From Terana coerulea (Eukaryota; Basidiomycota; Agaricomycetes; Polyporales; Phanerochaetaceae), in NCBI GenBank assembly GCA_024811115.1, contig JAKOGH010000721.1, positions 744,001 through 808,000 on the forward strand: a DNA stretch of 64,000 nt, given 5' to 3'. A program made the position numbers and the translations under genes. Positions 36,602 through 49,472 of this stretch are shown here, piece by piece. The stretch's first letter is position 1. The number at the start of each line of letters is the position of its first letter. The notes under the pieces were generated by a model. The model made no database searches. It worked only from the letters and a program-made list of their open reading frames with translations, and was not told the DNA's origin.

Positions 36602-38721
36602 TGCGATCGGCTACTAAGACGCGGAAGGTAGTAGCGGAAAAGAGCAAGCTCTTGCGAAGGGGCGAAATAGCACGACGTAGACTGGGGAATGCTGGCGCAG
36701 CATCGTAGATTCGGCAAGGTATATATGCCCACTTGTCCGAGCTTCTTCAACTTCTTCGTGTGCAAGGTACGTATGGACGGCATGGAGCGGCCCATCAGCC
36801 GTTGCGAGCGAGTGCGTGGGTAGAACGCTTACATCCCAGTAAGAGAAATTACACACATCCTATTGTCCGCATAGAGGAGGGTGTTTATGGTATACAAAGG
36901 ATACGAGGGAGGACTTACAAGCATTGCCTTGCAGGAGAACAAGCTCTCGTCCGCATAAGGACATTGTCGTTTGCCGCCAACACCCCGGAGTTTCGGCGCT
37001 TCGGCACATTGGCTGGAGGTGGGAGGGCTCGGCGTGGACTGTTCGAGGCGAAAGATACGGCCGTGCGCAGGAGGACACAATGTTGCAGCGAGATTAGGCA
37101 ACCCGCCGCCACGCGTTCGTCGCATCCATGCGAGTAGGCCTGGCTGGACCGCGGCGGACCTATCGGGGATCCTTACAGCCTTCCCAAACTGACCATATCC
37201 TTGACGGCGCCCGAGAAATGCGACAGACTCAGTGATCTTCAAGCTTCAGCAGGCGGGCATAGTGAGACTTAGCCCAGTGTTGACATTTGCCGGCCGAGCG
37301 CCTGCGGGCAAGACATGCATATTTGTGCCTATTTCGCTTCGCACTAACGTCTTCGCAATGGCACAACCATATGGAGGATGTAATGCAGAGAGAAGTAGGC
37401 ATATGTTGTACTGATATCGTTACTGTGCACTGCCAGTGTCCTTAAGTCAACTGCGCAGACAAGGGTAACTGAGCGACGAACCTACTATGCTAGAGTCTGC
37501 GTATGTGCTGCGGTCGCGAGGCGGTTTTTGCATCTCTTGTCGCTCAAAGAGCACCCTCGGGCTCAGAGCCTCATTGTGTTCTCGTTGAGCTCGTGGGCTG
37601 CATTGCAAGAGCAGCAGCGTCTCTATCGAACGCAACGTGGGGGTCAGCCGCAACGTCTTGAGGCTATGTTGAGCACGGCTCACCTTTGGTCACCACATTC
37701 GCAGAACTTCAACAAACAAGACATCTCCGTCTCGTGGATAACATGTGCAACAATTCCGGTTTCGGCAGAACAACTGCGTATGTGGATATCAGTGCCTCGT
37801 ACCCGCCGTGTGGCGTCGGATATCCTGCCCATATGGAGGCTTTGTGGAGCTGCGATATGACGGTGGGAAGTGAGCGCGATTTGTGAAAATCATAGAGTCT
37901 ACGTCTTGGAACTGTGAGCAAGGGTAACGAAGAGACTCTGGGAGTGGCGAGTATTTGAGAAAAAGAGCATCTGAGTCGACGCTCTGGCAGAGTAGCCAGC
38001 GCCTGTCCCAGACGCTTCTGAAACCCGTCGCGCTGCCGCGTCCATCCGCGGACGTGACCGAGAACAAGCTCCGAGAAAGGCACAAGCGTCGAAGGACCTC
38101 TGCCACCCTAGGCCCGAAACTACACACAGCAACTACTCTAGCATCGCTGTGCTCTTCCCTGTTAGTGTACATTTACCGCTCTGGCAAATGACAGTCTGTA
38201 TGCCTTGTCACCCGAATACGACCGTCGGTGGCTGGGCGGGCGACAGCCTGGATTTCCTCTTTCCACCAGATTTGTCTGATTTTTCCAGGCAGAGAAGTCT
38301 CGCGCTCTGGTCCAGGGACGGCCAAGGCTCTTTAGGAGCTCGGCTCAAGCTTACAAAGCCTCCTCTTCTCTCCTTCGTTGTGCCATAACGGCTGCTTTAG
38401 ATATATATATTACGAGCTATCTGCATGAATGAGTTGTGGCATGTAACCCGGCCAGCAGCAGCGAGGCAGCAGCCCAGACGCAGTTTTGTTTCAGCGGCGG
38501 AGGACGGATCCAGTCCAAGGTTAATATTAGAGTGACGCCCGGGGTCCCACCACCGCTGCGCCACACGTCATCGGCACAGCTGGCAGGCGGTACTCACAAT
38601 TCCCTTCTTGTGCGGTGTTAATTATTTGGGAACCCGTATTCCGGACACACTCCTTACACCAACCACTTTGCCCGTATCCTACTTCGCCCTACTACCCACC
38701 CCGAACAGCTCGACGTCGCTC
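36602..38721. other. Gene-poor 2.1-kb spacer upstream of tricalbin
   Basis: Open frames up to about 140 codons exist on both strands (for example the minus frame 36829-37242) but none shows a domain, signal peptide or convincing splice pattern. A run ATATATATATTA at about 38402 lies 320 bp upstream of the tricalbin start. It may hold an unrecognised orphan gene. Confidence 0.4.
36720..36726 (-). promoter_or_regulatory. TATA-like box of the small secreted protein gene
   Basis: CATATATAC on the minus strand, about 120 bp before the proposed ATG at 36601. It supports that start. Confidence 0.35.
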
Positions 38722-41700
38722 ATGGCGGCCCCGGCTGTTCCAGATATTACCGTAACGCCCTCTAATGGTCAGGCCGCCGTCAACGCCATCGCCGAGCACG
38801 ACGCTGCGAAAGGCAGCGTGCCAGTTTACACCTTCGACCCAAATGCGCCACCAGCAGCAAAGGCAGCAGAGGCAGGAAAAGGGAAGGATCGGCTCAAGAG
38901 TGTGAAACAGAATGGAGACGCCAGCGGCGTCGGTGAGTACTACTCTAAAAACCGACAGTCTGTCTTCTGACGTGGTAGTAGAACTGGCGGTGGACACTGG
39001 AAATACGGACGTAGTACCTACCATTACCGTTGAAGATGTCGACAGGCTGAACGAAGCGCAAGAGCCGCCGACGCCGCTGCAGCAACAACCACCCGGTAGC
39101 ATGCCCGCAGGTCCCGCTCCCCCGATTCCCGACTGGTACAAGGTTGGATGGCGTGCGACGAGCGGCATCGACGAGCCAGGCTTCACCGAGGGCGAGGCGA
39201 AAGACAAGACAATCTTGGACGCTTTCCTGAAGGAACAATACTACGGCGACTGGTACCACAATGCCGGCCTAATTGTCGCGGTACGCTCATAGAGTTCCTT
39301 CAGAAGTTTTGGCACTGAACTATGACAGGTTGTTATTGTGACGCACTTCATGACTCGCTTTGGCCTCGGCTGGGGCTGGCTGTTTGTCTTGCTCGCGTTC
39401 TGCGCCACGTACTACACATCATCCATGGGCCGAGTGCGCAGCCGCGCTCGGGACGATATCCAAAGAGAGCTTATCAAAGCTCGCTTAATGGACACCCACG
39501 AATCTGCGGACTGGATCAACAACTTCCTCGACCGTTTCTGGCTAATTTACGAACCTGTCATGTCTCAGACAATTATCGCCACAGTCGACCAGATTCTCAG
39601 CGCGAATTGCCCGCCGTTCCTTGACTCTCTGCGCATGACGACATTCACTCTCGGCACCAAGGCTCCCAGGATAACGAAGGTCAAGACGTACCCGGACACA
39701 CCTGACGACATCATCATGATGGACTGGGGCCTCTCGTTTACCCCTACCGACATTTCGGACTTGACACCTAAGCAGGCTAAGAACAAGGTCAACCCGAAGA
39801 TTGTCTTGTCTGTTCGCGTTGGAAAGGGTATAGCTGCTGCAGCCGTGCCAGTCTTGTTGGAGGATATGAGCTTCGCGGGTCTGTTGCGCGTCCGAATGAA
39901 GCTCATGACGAACTTCCCGCACATTCAGGTCGTGGACCTGTCGTTCTTGGAGAAGCCTACGTTCGACTACGTTCTTAAACCTCTCGGCGGCGATACATTT
40001 GGTTTCGATATCGGAAACGTAAGTCTGCCATGAAGTGGATGTATGCTGTTGTTAACCTTACTGTTAGATCCCTGGCTTGTCCGCCTTCATCCGAAACATG
40101 GTGCACTCCATTCTTGGACCGATGATGTATGACCCGAACTTCTTTACCTTGAATATCGAACAAATGCTCTCGGGCGAGCCGCTCGACACAGCGATCGGTG
40201 TTCTTCAGGTTACGGTCCAAAGCGCCCGTGGCTTGAAGGGGAGCAAGATTGGTGGAGGTACACCTGATCCGTACTGCAGCCTCAGCATCAATCAGCGCAC
40301 ACAGCTAGCCCATACCAAGACAAAGCAGAACACGTACGATTATTCTGTCGCCATTTGCGAACGATAGCTCATCTGGACTTTCAGGATCAACCCAACATGG
40401 ATGGAAACCAAGTTCCTGTTGGTCAACAACCTTAATGAGCAGCTCGTGCTATCCGTTTTCGATTACAATGATCACCGCAAGGACTCCGAAATGGGCTTCG
40501 CCAGCTTCGATTTGTCGAAACTGCGGGAGGACGCCAGCCAGGAGGGCATTCAAACCAGTATTCTGAAGGATGGTAAAGACAGGGGCACCCTCAACTTTGA
40601 CGTCAGCTTCTTCCCTGTCGTGAAGCCGGACACTACTGGTACTGAGGAACTCCCGGACAGCAGTGAGTGACTCCTCGCTCTGAAAATGATGAAGGTTGTC
40701 GCTTACGTTGCGACTTGCGTTTTGTAGATGTCGGTATTGTCCGCCTGACCGTTCATCAAGCCAAGGACCTCGACCAGTCCAAGTCCGTGACTGGCGACCT
40801 CAATCCCATGGCAAAGATCTATCTTGGCAACGGCACCAAGGCAATCCACAAGACGCCGCGCTTCAAGCACACGACGAACCCCGTCTGGGAGTCGACCACG
40901 GAGTTCCTCTGCTCGGACAAGACGACATCGGTGGTTACCGTCAAGGTCATCGACGACCGCGAAATCCTCAAAGACCCCGTGCTCGGCTACATGAGCCTGC
41001 GGCTCGCGGATCTACTCGACACGAAGAAGAAGGACGCCAGCCGCGACTGGTGGCCGCTGAGCGGGTGCACGTCCGGCGCGAAGGTACGCGTCAGCGCGGA
41101 GTGGAAGCCGCTTAACATGGCGGGCAGTCTGCACGGCGCGGACCAGTATGTCCCGCCCATCGGCGTCGTGCGGCTGTGGCTGAAGAAGGCGCAGGATGTC
41201 AAGTAAGCTTCTGTCTGTTTGCTCTCCCTCTCTTATATCGTCCCGTGAAGCGATGCTAACGGCTGTCCACAGGAACGTGGAAGCGGCCCTGGGTGGAAAG
41301 GTACGCTTCTTGCATGGAAGCTCGGCGCGACACTGATGTTGGCCATGCGTTTAGAGCGACCCATATGTGCGCGTGCAAATCAATAACGTTACCCAAGGGC
41401 GCACAGAGGTGGTCAACAATAGTCAGTCTTCAGTCTTCTTTACTGATGGAGTGTGCTGACCGAGCAATGATAGACCTCAGTCCTGAGTGGGACCAGATTA
41501 TTTATGTTCCAGGTGAGTGCGATTGTCCCCAGGTGGATACTGGGCGCTGAACTTTATCTTGTCATGCAGTGCATTCATTGAAGGAGGTGTGTTCGTCATG
41601 AGGCAAGAATACCACGGATGCTGATTGGTTCATTGTACAGACGATGATGCTCGAGTGCATGGATTACCAGCATTTGACGAAGGTTTGAACTATCCCGCTC

Positions 41701-44142
41701 TAAGCATTATCCGATCTGACTAGGAACAGGATCGTTCCCTCGGCTATGTTGAACTCCGCGTGTCCGAGCTCGCACAATGTGCAGAGGGAAGCTCGAACTA
41801 CGTCTCGACAGGAAAGAAGATTGGGCAGGACGATATCAAGCTGGACAAGGGCACGTACAAGGGCAAGCTGTTCTATGAAGCCGAATTTGTGCCAGCGCTC
41901 CATGTTAAGAACGTCACCTTCTCTACGGGCCCGAATGCCATCGAACGCGCTGTCCAGGGTGGCGAGGCCGCGGAAGGCGACAACCTGTCCCACCACAGCG
42001 ATTCGGATGACGACAGCGCGGCGGTGCCGGTGGGCATCACCGTCACTGCGCCGCTCGAGGACGACGAGCAGGTGAGGAAGGGACATAGGAAGACCAAGTC
42101 CACGGATACCACGGCTACGACGAATACAGTTGATACCCAGTTGAGTCGGTCCACGAGCAAATCAAAGAACAGTATGGGCGGTGAGAAACGACCTGAGGAC
42201 GAAGCGCCAGAGATGAGCACCGAGGAGCTCCTGCAGCACCGTGGGTGGTCTTCGCGATTCATTTTGTAGATGCATGGAAGCTCACCGTATCCGTCCGTCC
42301 TCTGCAGAATCAGGCATCGTTATCTTCAACGTGATTGGTGGGCAGCTGCGGAAGAAGGCGCGGCTCGAGGTGCTGCTGGACGACGCCTATTGGCCCGCGT
42401 TCAGCACCGTACGGGCGCGCAGTGCACATGCGCAGTGGGAGTACGTCGGCGAGGGCTTCATCAAGGAGCTTGATTTCGGCAGGGTGTGGCTCAGGCTGAA
42501 CGAGGCCGATGAGGGCGACAAGGACGAGATAATCGCTGAGTACAAGGGCGACGCGAAGGATTTCTTGAAGCAGACACTCGTCAGTCTCCATCTTTTTCGT
42601 TGCTGTGACTGTTTGGCGCTGAATTGACGTTGATAGATTGGGCCAGCGACATTCACGCTACAAGACACCGACGATAATAATAAGACTTCCACAGTTGAGC
42701 TTGAGACTCGCTTTGTCCCCGTGCCCGTCACCCTTGAGCCTAGGGAGTCGGTCAACAGTCAGTGATCTTGTTGCATTTAGTTCGCTTTTCTGACCTTTGT
42801 CACTAGACCAAGGCATCGTGCATGTTACCCTTGAGTATGGCCGAGATATCCACGCCGCGGACCGTGGTGGCAAGTCTGATCCGTTCGTCGTCTTCACGCT
42901 CAATGGCCAGAAGGTCTACAAGTCGCAAACTGTCAAGAAGACTGTGAACCCCGATTGGCACGAGCCCTCCTTCCCCGTCCAAGTGGTATGTACGCACTCT
43001 ACTGAGACGCGACCGCACTAAAATATTACCCCCATAGTCGTCACGGGTGAACGCGAATTTCAGCCTTGAAGTGTACGACTGGAACCAAATTGAACAGGCA
43101 AAGAGCTTGGGTTCTGCCAACATCGATCTCTCGACTCTCGAGCCCTTCACCGGCGTCCAGCGCACCCTCGCTCTGTCACACGCGAAGCACGGCGACAAGG
43201 GCACGGTGACCCTCCACCTGATGTTCCAGCCGGAGATCATCGCGAAGAACCGCAAGAACACGTCGACGTTCTCCACCGCAGGGCGCGCCATGACGCAGAT
43301 CGGCCACCTGCCCGTCGGCGCCGGCAAGGGCGTCATCCACGGCGTCACGGGTGTCTTCCGCCGAGGCAACGGGTCCGACTCTGAGGACGAGCGGGCGGCC
43401 GCGAAAGCCAACAGGGATGTCGCCGACCTGGCGGCGTCAGGCCAGGCGTCTGTCCCCGCGGGCACCTCGACGTTGATGCCTGTCAGCACGTCCTTCCCTG
43501 CCAACGGCAACGGCAACGGCGCCTCGAACGGTGCGGCGCATGCTGAGCCTGGGACATTGAAGGTCACTGTGCAGAACTGCAAGGACCTTTCGACTCATGA
43601 TGTGAAGCCCTATGCTGTCGTCCGCTGTGGAGACAAGGAGCAGAAGACGAAACACGTCAAATCTGCGGCCCCTGAATGGTATGTGGTCTCACAAATGAAT
43701 CTTGGAGTATGCTCACATTTGAAATAGGCAAGATACGTTCACCTTCGTCGCTGGGCCTTCGCAGCCTAAGCTCTTCGTTTGGGTGTTCGACCATAAATCT
43801 CTCGGCAAGGACAAGCTGCTCGGATCAGGAGAGGTCGACGTAAGTCATCAACTGGAGATGCGATTCAGTTTCATAGGAAGTGCTCACTCTCCCGATTAGA
43901 TTTGGCAATATGTCACGCCCGGGGTGTCCGGTGTCGCTGATGTCCTCGTCGAACTGAGGGAGGGACAAGGACAGCTGCGGTTGAAGCTCGACTTCGACGC
44001 TGAGCGCGCCTTCTTGAAGAACCGGTCATCCATGTCGTCCATCGAAAGCCGCACCGCGCCCCCAGTCTCACCGTCCCGATTCAGCTTGAGCCGACGGCGA
44101 GCGGCAGACAAGGACAAAGACAAGTCAGACAACTCTGACTGA
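38722..44142 (+). CDS. Tricalbin (extended synaptotagmin-type ER-plasma membrane tether)
   Basis: About 1,500 residues acting at ER-plasma membrane contact sites, where the SMP domain moves lipids and the C2 domains bind membranes. Order: a disordered acidic N-terminus; a membrane hairpin (LGWGWLFVLLAFCATYY); an SMP domain (ESADWINNFLDRFWLIYEPV to DFDIGNIPGLSAF-like end); then about five C2 domains beginning near IGVLQVTVQSARGLKGSKIG, VGIVRLTVHQAKDLDQSKSV, VVRLWLKKAQDVK, IVHVTLEYGRDIHAADRGG and LKVTVQNCKDLSTHDVKPY. The C2 loops keep the SDPY/SDPF calcium-site motifs in the third and fourth copies. A polar stretch (SHHSDSDDD) separates C2 copies, and the tail is Ser/Lys-rich. More than ten introns all keep frame; two use the rare donor GTCAGT. 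No frame break was seen. Confidence 0.94.
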
Positions 44143-45132
44143 TCCCATCTATTTTGGTCTGGTTCAATCTATCATCACGTTTCGTATACCTATGGTACTC
44201 ATTCATAGTGACGTTATTCTCCCGAGATTCTGCGCGCGCATGTCTCCCTAATCCTTTCCTTGCCCTTTCATGTACTACCTTGACTCGGACGCCTCCACAT
44301 GAACTTTGTGTAGTTTTAACGACAACCAGCCCTCATCTACGATCTTCTTGTACGATTCTACGTTTTCAATCGAATATATCATTATACCTGGCAAGTTGCT
44401 CCGATAGGTACCATCAATGTAAATGCTCTGGTGTACGAACCAAAAACCCCAGAGCGACACGCTTGCGGTGGTTTGGGCGCTTGTTCAGTGTTACTACCCA
44501 ACTCCGTCACGACGGTGCCACTTCAAGTTCGTGGCAGCATCCGTCAGTGTCTTTTCCAAAACGTCGCCAGTGCTCGACCGATTCACTCTCACGAACCACT
44601 AGTAGCGGTCGACCAAGCTGGTGCGAACAATGAAGGAGCTCAGTACTTATCACGATGATAGGCTACGCGGAGGCTGTCCGAAGTACTAGCCCGACCGCGG
44701 GGCCAGCCAGACAAAGTATCGCGACATCCGACTCGGATCCTTTCCATAGGATACAAGTCAACTTTTCACTACGGCGGCATCATCTTACCTATCAGGCTCT
44801 TTGTCAATCAGTGCTGTGTAGCCATGGTTTGCAAGGCCAGTTGTCTACTTCACACCAATGAACAATCATCTAAGGCGCTGATATTTCACTCTAAAAGCAG
44901 GTAATTCACACAACCCTGATGTGCCGAATGGCATTAGGGGTCCCGACGCAGCCACCGACAGCTCGCATCAAGGTTGGACGCAGACTCTGATTTGTCTATG
45001 CTCAGACGAGATGGGTCGATACACTAGCGCAGCCTGAGAAAACTTGCGAAATATAGCCTTAAAGCAACAGCCCTCAGCCGGATGTTTTCGAGGACTTCTT
45101 GTTTGCCTCCAAGAACCAAAGACATCGTCATC
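44143..45132. other. Spacer between tricalbin and GH76-like copy C
   Basis: No supported gene, RNA or repeat. Contains the 3' flank of tricalbin and the promoter of copy C. Confidence 0.45.
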
Positions 45133-47675
45133 ATGTTTCCTGCTGTAGAATCTCTACGGGCTGCGCATGTGGTGGCTGTCTGGCTGCTGATCCTCACTCT
45201 CCCATCTGCGCTCGGACAAAGCGTTACGTTCCCGATTCCGGTTAATTGGGCGGTAAGTCGATGAAAATTTGTTCTAGGTGTACATCCAACTCACAGATAG
45301 CATTTGCCACAGAAACCCACAAGTGATGCTCCGCTGAAGGATAGAATCACATTGATGCAACCTGTATCTGACAGTGTCGTGCCACTGTTTAACCACACAA
45401 GTGGGATTGTCGATTGTTCGTGGTCGTGCTGTCGAATTATCTACCTACACTCACGCTCTAGAACCAGCAATGGACTTTGCATCGGGTATCAGCTTGCTAC
45501 GAGCATTAGCTTCGACGGACATGAGAAACGGTTCTATTACATACCAGACCACTGTGTCCGACAACCTCCACGCAGCTATCCCGCACGTATTTCCGGTTCC
45601 TGCTCCGTATGTTTCCTTTACATATCATGATGACCTTACTTGGTTTGCTGATCTTTTCGATGATTCGCAGAGTATGTCTCTCTTCCCATTGTCCGAGCAT
45701 CGCCTTCTGAACCACACAGGACGCGGGCGTCACCAACGCAGACGTAGTGTAGGTTTTTTCTCCTTACGATGACACCTGGTTCGGTTTTGAACGGTATATC
45801 TTATCAGGTGGGCAGGCTTAGGAGCAGTTGACGCGCTTCGAGCGTATGGTGACTCTTCCTGGCTCGATATCGCGGTTGGTATTTGGGAAGAAATCAACCC
45901 GTACATGATACACCCCGCAGAAGCTGCGTCAGGTCACCACCCACAAAAACCTAATGCAACTGCGCTAATACCGACTACATGCAATGGGGGCAAGTCGGAG
46001 TACTAAGTGCTCTACCGTGTCCCACTTGAACTAATGTTTTCCGTATCCAGCGACTGTGGCAGGCGGTGTATTCTGGGTGTGTCAGTTTGATAAAGCAGAC
46101 TAATATACCCGCTGATCACATCTCTCACTAGCAGTTGGACGATGCTGACCTGACTGTCAATGAAGACACTACTGGCGGATTTATGACGTACGCTTCTACG
46201 GCTAACATCGATTTTCCTGTCTAAACTGGTATTTCTGCAGCCTATCGACGTATCTCTATGAAGCAACCTCGAATCAAACGTACGCTTCTGCGGCTGAGCT
46301 GTCCGCCGAGTTTATTTGGTCGCAACTCTTCAATGGCACTTTCGTCTCCGATAGCATCAACATGGGTGACTGTACCGTGGTGCAGTCACCTCTAGTGATG
46401 AATACTGGTTTTGCTGTCGAGGGGATGAGTAACCTTGCGACTTGGAACAGCTCATGGACGCTGAAGTGCGTAGTACTAAGCATTTTATTCGATTCATCTA
46501 TGTATCACCTGATACAAATTATGTGCTCTTATAGGCTGGACACTCTGCTCTCCGCCACGATACCATATTCGTGGTGGACAGGCTCAGATGGCATCAATAA
46601 AGAGGGTGAGTTTGATCCACAGGGAACTCTTTGTGCAATGAGATGCTTACTCAGTTCAGCTCAGGGGAATCCACAGGATGAATACACATTCAATTTCATC
46701 TCGGCACATAAAGGTCGACCCTCTCGTTTAGTTGTCACAGTACGCTTGCTGACTGCTGCTCTGCACTGGACAGCTATCTGGATCAGGGGTCTTTATAATG
46801 CCTGGAATCGTACCGATTCCAACTCGAATGTTGCCAACTATCTTGAAAGTTATATTCACGTCCAGGTGCGCAGTCTGCAGCAGGTTGTACTGCACGTCCT
46901 GACCAGTGGTGATCACCGTCACGTTTAGTTCAGCGCGCTACAGGATCTGGCAAAGGCCCCAAGCAGCAATAATTACTCCACTCAATGGCTTGGGCCCCCA
47001 GTAACGCAGCTTTTGCCCTGGGGGCAACTGTCCGCGCTTGAAGTTCTGAGTGCCGAAGTCGGTTTTATACGGCTGACTTCGAACGACCTACCAAAGTGAG
47101 CTTTCCAGCACGGTTCCTTACTGCTGTACCATCTAATCAATGAATTCTAGCTCTGATTCCACACCCAGCTCTACTGGTGCTCCAAGCGGTACTAGCCAAG
47201 GCTTATTGCCGACTATAGAGGCTTCTGCTCCTTCGCAGAATGTGCACAAAGTGAACAAAGCTGCTATCATAGGAGGTACAGTCGGTGGCGTATCCTCCTT
47301 TTCGTCGCCATTTTTCTTGCATGGATGGCTTCGCGCAGGACTCCGCCTACAAAACGCAAGGAGCACGCCCGTCGCGCGCAGGAGTATGCAGCAATGCCCT
47401 TTCCCTTCAACCGTCCCCAGATGACTGCGTCGGGGACGTCCATGCCTTCGCTCATACTACCAGCATCAAAGACTCTGCCCTTGCCTCCGGCCGCCATAAC
47501 ACCGACCAGTCCACACCATCCTGCGCCCGATGCGAACTTTAGCGAGCCTAGGTCGGATGCTCGGAGCCTAGAGCTACCGCCAAATATTGTCGAGCAATTG
47601 TACAACTTAGTACTCGCTCGGCTACCGGCTGTTGCTGTGGCAGAGCCAGAAGAGCCCCCACGCTATTATGCTTGA
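45133..47675 (+). CDS. GH76-like type I membrane protein, copy C
   Basis: The start ATG at 45133 gives a signal peptide (VVAVWLLILTLPSALGQ); an upstream in-frame ATG at 45082 would bury it. The ectodomain is GH76-like: MDFASGISLLRALASTD, WAGLGAVDALRAYGDSSW, ATVAGGVFWLDDADLTV, LSTYLYEATSNQTYASAAEL, FAVEGMSNLATWNSSW, YSWWTGSDGIN, LLPWGQLSALEVLSAEVGF. A Ser/Pro stalk, one span and a tail with NIVEQLYNLVLARLP and PPRY at the very end follow. At the catalytic Asp-Asp position the sequence is NADVVW, so the first Asp is Ala. A one-base exon at 45671 between introns 45607-45670 and 45672-45719 keeps the frame. Intron 45990-46050 is of GC-AG type. One base seems missing near 47290 within the membrane span (GGTVGG versus ILLFVAIFLAW in another frame). 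Confidence 0.75.
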
Positions 47676-47980
47676 CGTGTATGCTAAAATATGATACAGA
47701 ATCTACCCCACAGCTGGCTAAACAGTGATGGCTGCTATAAGTTATCTTGCGCTGCAGGCTCGACTGTGCCAGATCAGTAGGGAAATAGTCGAGCTGGCCG
47801 GGCACGTCCGCGGAACTTTCCGGGCGCCACAAGGTCCTCGGTTCGCCGCGGCGTGCATAGCATTTCGTCTGTGTTCATTCCCTACCACCACGTTTCAAAG
47901 CCTCGTTTCACTGACGTTTGCTGTAACAGTTCATTTTTCTCATTCTTCAATCCAGACCTCTTTATCACTCGTTCTTCAGC
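47676..47980. other. Short spacer
   Basis: Tandem gap between copy C and the F-box-like gene; nothing recognised. Confidence 0.45.
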
Positions 47981-49472
47981 ATGGATACGCAGGTTGACAA
48001 CCTCGCCTTCTCCGCAGCTGGCGCAAACATCCCCTCGGAAATACTGGATAGGATTCTTTCTCTGTGCACAAGCTACGAGTACCACCCACGCAGGGCTAAT
48101 AAAGTCCTATTGCTCGGATGCGGTCTCACATGTCGCTACTGGGCAGGAAAGTGCAGAGAGTACATCTTTCATTCCATCACGCTGCGCTCACAAGAAGATG
48201 TTGAGCAGCTGCTCTACTTCTTGGATCGCCCCGTCAACCTCGTACATCCGGTCCTGGAGGAATGCATCAAATTCATCGATGCGGAATGTCTAGGGACTGG
48301 CGCCCCTTGGTTGCATCACCTTGTGTTCCGCCTGCACATACACAAGACACCCATACGCGCTTCTACCAGCTTCCGTCAACTCTCTCTGATAGGCCCCAGC
48401 ACTATGAAATACTGCCCTATGTCTATCAACCACTCCCTGCCAAAGGCTCTGCCTGCGCACATCTTCCCCTTCACAGAGCTCAGCCTCGCTGGCCACCGCT
48501 TTCGTACAATCGCCGACTTAATTCGCCTCATTGGAAGTCTGGCTCATGTTACCAGCCTCACCTGCGAAGGACTTGTGTTTGAAGAACATCCGTCGAGTTT
48601 GCGACTGTTGGGCGCCATTCCCCGATTGCGTCAACGACATAAGGGAACCGCAACGCGGGTCACCATAATTTGTCGCGGAGACAGGGATCTCGAAGTGCTG
48701 CTTGCGTTTGCTATCTTATATTCCACTGTCACGAACAAAACCTTTCCTGGTCTTATTGGATCTCGTGGCCTGCAGGTGCAACAGATGATGCGGCTGCTGA
48801 CGCCTGTCTCCAATCTAAGTGCGTTCGTGTGCTACTGCGTGCCCAACAGCGGTGCGTATTGGTATTCCCTTGTTGACGGTACCGGTAACATCGTAGTGAT
48901 ATCATTTTGTTTTCTTAGAGTTGATAGTTGCTTATCATACCACCGAACATACAGTATCCGGTATCACGCCCACTCTTCGCATCAATTTACCTGCATTTAT
49001 GGGAGACACACCAGCTCCAGCTCGAGCAAAGCTGGAATGGCCAATATATGAGAACATACCTGGCCTTGGAGAATTCCTAGCTTCGGACTGGAACAGTGTC
49101 GACGCACTCCTCTGCTCCAGCAGCAACGCTACCCTATTTGATGATCGCCTCGGACTCGACATACTACTATACGACAAGTCCATCTTTACCTGGCTCATCA
49201 AAAATGTCGCTTCCGGTGGCTTCCTACCCCGGGCATTCGAGTCAAGCAAAGTCAACATATGCTTCGCTCAGCCCGAGTGGGCTACTAGGGAAGAAGACCT
49301 TGGTGACATCTACACGGAGTCGTCTTCGCGTCAATATGAGGTGGATGACCGCACCTTGATGCTAAAACCCTCGCAGACTTTCGAACTCCGGCTATGCGAC
49401 ATCAGAGAGGACAAGGAGGCGTTCCTTCGGAAGGTCCTGAAGGACCTTGGTACAGGAGTGGGAGTTGAATGA
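47981..49472 (+). CDS. F-box-like protein
   Basis: About 470 residues in two exons. The N-terminus IPSEILDRILSLCTSYEYHP followed by LLGCGLTCRYWAGKCREYIF is the F-box pattern common in Agaricomycetes, which predicts binding to Skp1 in an SCF ubiquitin ligase. The rest is a leucine-rich, irregular repeat region (FTELSLAGHRF, SLTCEGLVFE) typical of basidiomycete F-box families with no fixed target. One intron with donor GTGCGT joins VPNSELIVAYHT in frame. Basidiomycetes carry many such rapidly evolving genes; the substrate is unknown. Confidence 0.7.

Noticed and set aside
36829..37242. Minus-strand open frame of 137 codons in the gene-poor spacer
   Set aside because: No domain, signal peptide, membrane span or splice pattern, and composition is not protein-like.
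35310..38640. Possible LTR retrotransposon or helitron in the accessory stretch
   Set aside because: No long direct repeats, reverse transcriptase, integrase or helicase motifs were found.
41311..42283. 13-base identical string TGCATGGAAGCTC in two tricalbin introns
   Set aside because: Many 13-base matches are expected by chance in 64 kb and nothing around them is alike, so there is no sign of introner elements.
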